A stretch of DNA of 7,909 bases from Candidatus Saccharibacteria bacterium UBA3225 (GTDB lineage: Bacteria > Patescibacteriota > Saccharimonadia > Saccharimonadales > Saccharimonadaceae), in NCBI GenBank assembly GCA_002363515.1, contig DEVX01000047.1:1-7909 (forward strand), in the 5' to 3' direction. Below, piece after piece: positions 6,209 through 7,909 of this stretch. Made by a program: the position numbers and the translations under genes. A model generated the notes under the pieces. It worked only from the letters and a program-made list of their open reading frames with translations, was not told the origin of the DNA and ran no database searches. The first letter of the stretch is position 1. Every line of letters begins with the position of its first letter.

Positions 6209-7412
6209 AACTTGCCCGACGGCTGGCAATATTAGTCGATTTAACTGACGATATTATCTTTTCAAAACCATCCATCGCTTTCTCTGGATGGAACGTTCTA
6301 TCTCCAGAATTAAAGCTTTGAACTGACACGACACCAATGCGCTCCAATTGATTAAAAATAGCCACCGAACGATAAGCGCCTACATGAAGCATCTTAGCTA
6401 TCGACGAACATGAACGGCAGCCACACTCTCGAATAATTTTTACCGCCGATTCTAGATCGTCAATCGATAGCTCATCGTCTATCGCCGCAACACACTTAGC
6501 CCGAAGAATACCTTCTTCAATTCTTATTTTCGAATTATACTTATCGCCTAATCGCACCAGTTCTTTAATAGCCGGCTCGTAATCATGTTGCGCAGCTAGT
6601 TGATACCATTTTTTTGCAGTTTCGATGTTCTCCTCGCCAGGTAAGGCGCCAATTTCGTATAGGCGACCAACCCCGGCATACCCCGATGCGTCACCGCGCG
6701 AAAGTGCATCGAGATAATATCCAGCCGCTTTTTTATAGTCAGGCTTCCGCCCATTAAACCCATCCGCATAAAGTCTGGCCAACTTAGCGCAGCAATCACC
6801 GTGACCATGCCTAACACTTTGCTCATAAAATCCAACGGCTATCTGAATATTCTTTTCGACGGCAAAACCATTTTCGTAACACAAGCCTATATAAAATAAC
6901 GCGTCATCTTCACCCTCATCGGCAACTTCTCTGAATAGCCAAAGCGCCATTTCGTAATCTTGCTCTACGCCATTACCATGATACAAACATCTTGCATAAC
7001 AATACTTGCCTCGCGTGTCACCTAGCAGTGCAGCCTTTAAGTACCATTTAGCCACAGTTTTCCAATTAGTCTTTTCTGCGCCAATATCATTATCTTCATA
7101 CATATTCCCAAGATTAACCATTGCTGCCGAATCGCCTGCTTCCACCCCTCTAGTGAAGTAGTCGAGTGCTTTATTGCAATCTTTCTTGACAGTTATGCCG
7201 TTAAGATAATACCAACCAAGCTTACTCAGAGCTGGCTTATGTCCTAGCTCTGCACATTTCTTAAAAATTTCGAAAGCAGCTCCATAATCTTGTTCTACGG
7301 TTTTGCCAAATTCATATAGTTGACCAAGTTGAAATAAGTCTTCAATTTCATCATCGGATAGATTTTTGTCCTTCAAATCTTTTAGAACAAGTTTTCCCGT
7401 ATTCTCTCCCAT
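6207..7412 (-). CDS. Sel1-repeat (TPR-like) protein with C-terminal FtsK-gamma-like winged helix
   Basis: A 401-residue soluble protein without signal peptide. After a charged N terminus (1-24) come about seven Sel1-like repeats of 35-38 residues (about 25-280). Each follows the pattern A-x-x-x-L-G-x-x-Y-x-x-G...D-Y-x-x-A-x-x-x-[FY]-x-x-A-x-x-G; examples are LGQLYEFGKTVEQDY (29-43) and KLGWYYLNGITVKKD. Such repeats form a helical solenoid for protein binding. After a linker (about 281-315) the C terminus changes: DDLESAVKIIREC, SCSSIAKMLHVGAYRSVAIFNQLERIGVVS, then GDRTF. This matches in order the FtsK gamma winged helix (helix, S-x-x-x-x-Q-R-x-L-x-I-G-Y-x-R-A, Q-L-E-x-x-G-V-V, G-x-R). C330, C332 and C335 lie at the second helix. 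ATG start has AAAGGAGG with a short 3-nt spacer and a good promoter. Function unknown; a DNA-tethered scaffold is an inference. Confidence 0.85.
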   Translation of the reverse strand: MGENTGKLVLKDLKDKNLSDDEIEDLFQLGQLYEFGKTVEQDYGAAFEIFKKCAELGHKPALSKLGWYYLNGITVKKDCNKALDYFTRGVEAGDSAAMVNLGNMYEDNDIGAEKTNWKTVAKWYLKAALLGDTRGKYCYARCLYHGNGVEQDYEMALWLFREVADEGEDDALFYIGLCYENGFAVEKNIQIAVGFYEQSVRHGHGDCCAKLARLYADGFNGRKPDYKKAAGYYLDALSRGDASGYAGVGRLYEIGALPGEENIETAKKWYQLAAQHDYEPAIKELVRLGDKYNSKIRIEEGILRAKCVAAIDDELSIDDLESAVKIIRECGCRSCSSIAKMLHVGAYRSVAIFNQLERIGVVSVQSFNSGDRTFHPEKAMDGFEKIISSVKSTNIASRRAS

Positions 7413-7427
7413 ATGCCTCCTTTTATA

Positions 7428-7467
7428 TTATTATAGGTTATATATACAGAAGACTCACCTATAATAA
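7428..7467. repeat. 11-bp perfect inverted repeat spanning divergent -10 boxes
   Basis: TTATTATAGGT (7428-7438) and ACCTATAATAA (7457-7467) are perfect inverted arms separated by 18 bp. Each arm carries a TATAAT on the outward strand: minus 7435-7430 towards the Sel1-repeat gene, plus 7460-7465 towards the right. The symmetry could be an operator or simply two mirrored promoters. Confidence 0.6.
7430..7458 (-). promoter_or_regulatory. Promoter of the Sel1-repeat gene
   Basis: On the minus strand GTGAGT (7458-7453) is followed by a 17-nt spacer and a perfect TATAAT (7435-7430). Transcription would start near 7423, giving a roughly 10-nt leader that holds AAAGGAGG before the ATG at 7412. The -35 matches at only three of six bases, including the central TGA. 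Confidence 0.5.
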
Positions 7468-7495
7468 CGTGCGATGAGAGCCGGCATTCATATGA

Positions 7496-7681
7496 GAAGG
7501 ATGTCTATATCCGCAAGAGCTGGGAATATCTGAAGAAATAACGGATAATATAACTATGAGCAAAGACGATTCCGTTCCATATGCAACAATAAAGGATGCC
7601 ACTACTGAAAAATTTGAATTCTGCGCTGAAGCATACACCCATCCAAAAGATTATATCGACTCCAACGATACATACCATTGA
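7496..7681 (+). pseudogene. Possible remnant or small ORF, pilin-like C terminus
   Basis: The frame is open from 7496, after a TGA at 7493, to the TGA at 7679-7681. It reads EGCLYPQELGISEEITDNIT, then MSKDDSVPYATIKD, then EKFEFCAEAYTHPKDYIDSNDTYH. The only ATG, at 7556, gives 41 residues and has no good Shine-Dalgarno. 'YPQELGIS', a mid-section 'VPYATIKDATTEKFEFCAEA' and the late Cys resemble the variable C-terminal half of small pseudopilins or pilin-like proteins of Patescibacteria. No N-terminal prepilin helix is found upstream in any frame. A second frame upstream (7437-7541) also looks protein-like, ending DVYIRKSWEYLKK. I read this as a decayed gene with a lost 5' end and shifted frames, but a genuine 41-residue ORF cannot be excluded. 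The family assignment is a weak pattern judgement. Confidence 0.3.
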
Positions 7682-7694
7682 GTAAGCATATCTT

Positions 7695-7802
7695 GGAGAA
7701 ATATCTAATGAATAAAAAGTAATTATATCTATTATATTGACATTAATACTAATTATCCTGGCAATATTATTTATTCCAAAATGGAAAGGTAAAAGTGCTA
7801 AT
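7695..7802 (+). other. Disrupted N-terminal membrane-anchor segment of the reductase gene
   Basis: GGAGA (7695-7699) stands 8 nt before an ATG at 7708 that reads only Met-Asn-Lys-Lys-stop. From 7716, in the frame of the downstream reductase, the sequence reads KVIISIILTLILIILAILF, then IPKWKGKSAN, then the Met at 7803: a textbook basic N terminus plus membrane helix and linker. One extra A in the A5 tract at 7714-7718 would join the ATG with its Shine-Dalgarno to this segment and the reductase. As the sequence stands the frame has a TAA at 7713. Confidence 0.6.
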
Positions 7803-7909
7803 ATGAAAGATACTTCTTTTAACTTTAGTAACAAATATGTAACTCTTAATAATGGTATTAAAATGCCAATTATTGGATTAGGTACTTGGACTTTTACAAA
7901 TGAAGAAGC
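7803..7909 (+). CDS. Aldo/keto reductase, N-terminal part (continues beyond window)
   Basis: The first 35 codons are visible, with the gene running off the right edge. After MKDTSFNFSNKYVTL comes NNGIKMPIIGLGTWTFTNEE, the N-terminal signature of NADPH-dependent aldo/keto reductases: the beta hairpin 'V-x-L-N-N-G-x-x-M-P' and the first barrel strand 'I-x-G-L-G-T-W', just before the helix that usually begins with Glu-Glu/Asp-Ala. The catalytic Asp/Tyr/Lys/His lie beyond the window. The ATG at 7803 has GGAAAGG about 13 nt upstream, a long but possible spacing; the better-spaced start at 7708 is out of frame. Composition is strikingly AT-rich (about 24% G+C from 7682 to the end by hand count), with codons such as aat, tta and att dominating, unlike the rest of the window. 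The substrate cannot be inferred. Confidence 0.8.
   Translation, partial: MKDTSFNFSNKYVTLNNGIKMPIIGLGTWTFTNEE

Noticed and set aside
7505..7834. A 109-codon open frame on the minus strand, rich in Ile/Phe
   Set aside because: It is antisense to the reductase start and its membrane-anchor segment, has no clear Shine-Dalgarno, and its hydrophobicity is what AT-rich antisense DNA produces by chance.

Overview
The window looks like a piece of chromosome from a small-genome Gram-positive-like bacterium. My best guess is Patescibacteria/Saccharibacteria (TM7). The reasons are an adjacent MurT-GatD amidotransferase pair, a membrane-anchored CapA-like protein with the LECP and GTTFWGR variants, very tight gene packing (ATGA and TGATG overlaps, convergent genes 5-6 bp apart) and many uncharacterised small proteins. 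TGA ends several genes cleanly, so the TGA=Gly code of Gracilibacteria and Absconditabacteria is not in use. The lineage is an inference; no rRNA or other marker gene is present.

Layout. 1-2395 (+): the C-terminal part of an ABC-2 type permease, then murT and gatD, all overlapping and so probably one operon. MurT-GatD amidates the D-Glu of lipid II. 2402-3670 (-): a CapA-like metallophosphatase-fold protein, convergent with gatD. 3736-4704 (+): a sodium/calcium exchanger-family antiporter, divergent from capA across a 65 bp region. 4731-4817 (+): a possible 28-codon ORF with a strong Shine-Dalgarno. 4897-5223 (+): a small three-helix membrane protein. 5229-6076 (-): a two-gene unit of an HD-domain, SpoT-hydrolase-like protein and a 91-residue protein of unknown function, joined by TGATG. 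6207-7412 (-): a protein of seven Sel1-like repeats ending in what looks like an FtsK-gamma-type winged helix. 7413-7909: a gene-poor, increasingly AT-rich stretch with an 11 bp inverted repeat carrying divergent TATAAT boxes, a probable remnant of a pilin-like gene, and the start of an aldo/keto reductase. The reductase appears to have lost a membrane-anchored N terminus through a one-base change in an A5 tract.

How it fits together. The left third concerns the cell envelope: lipid II amidation, a CapA-like surface protein and a transporter. The middle is ion transport and possible nucleotide signalling. The right end looks like a junction with recently acquired or decaying DNA: hand-counted G+C is about 24% from 7682 to the end, against about 38-52% in sampled lines of gatD. 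The items most worth a second look are the Sel1/FtsK-gamma-like fusion, the broken N terminus of the reductase, and a MurT without the Cys4 zinc ribbon paired with a GatD that has a substituted nucleophile elbow. I saw no tRNA, rRNA, CRISPR array or insertion sequence.
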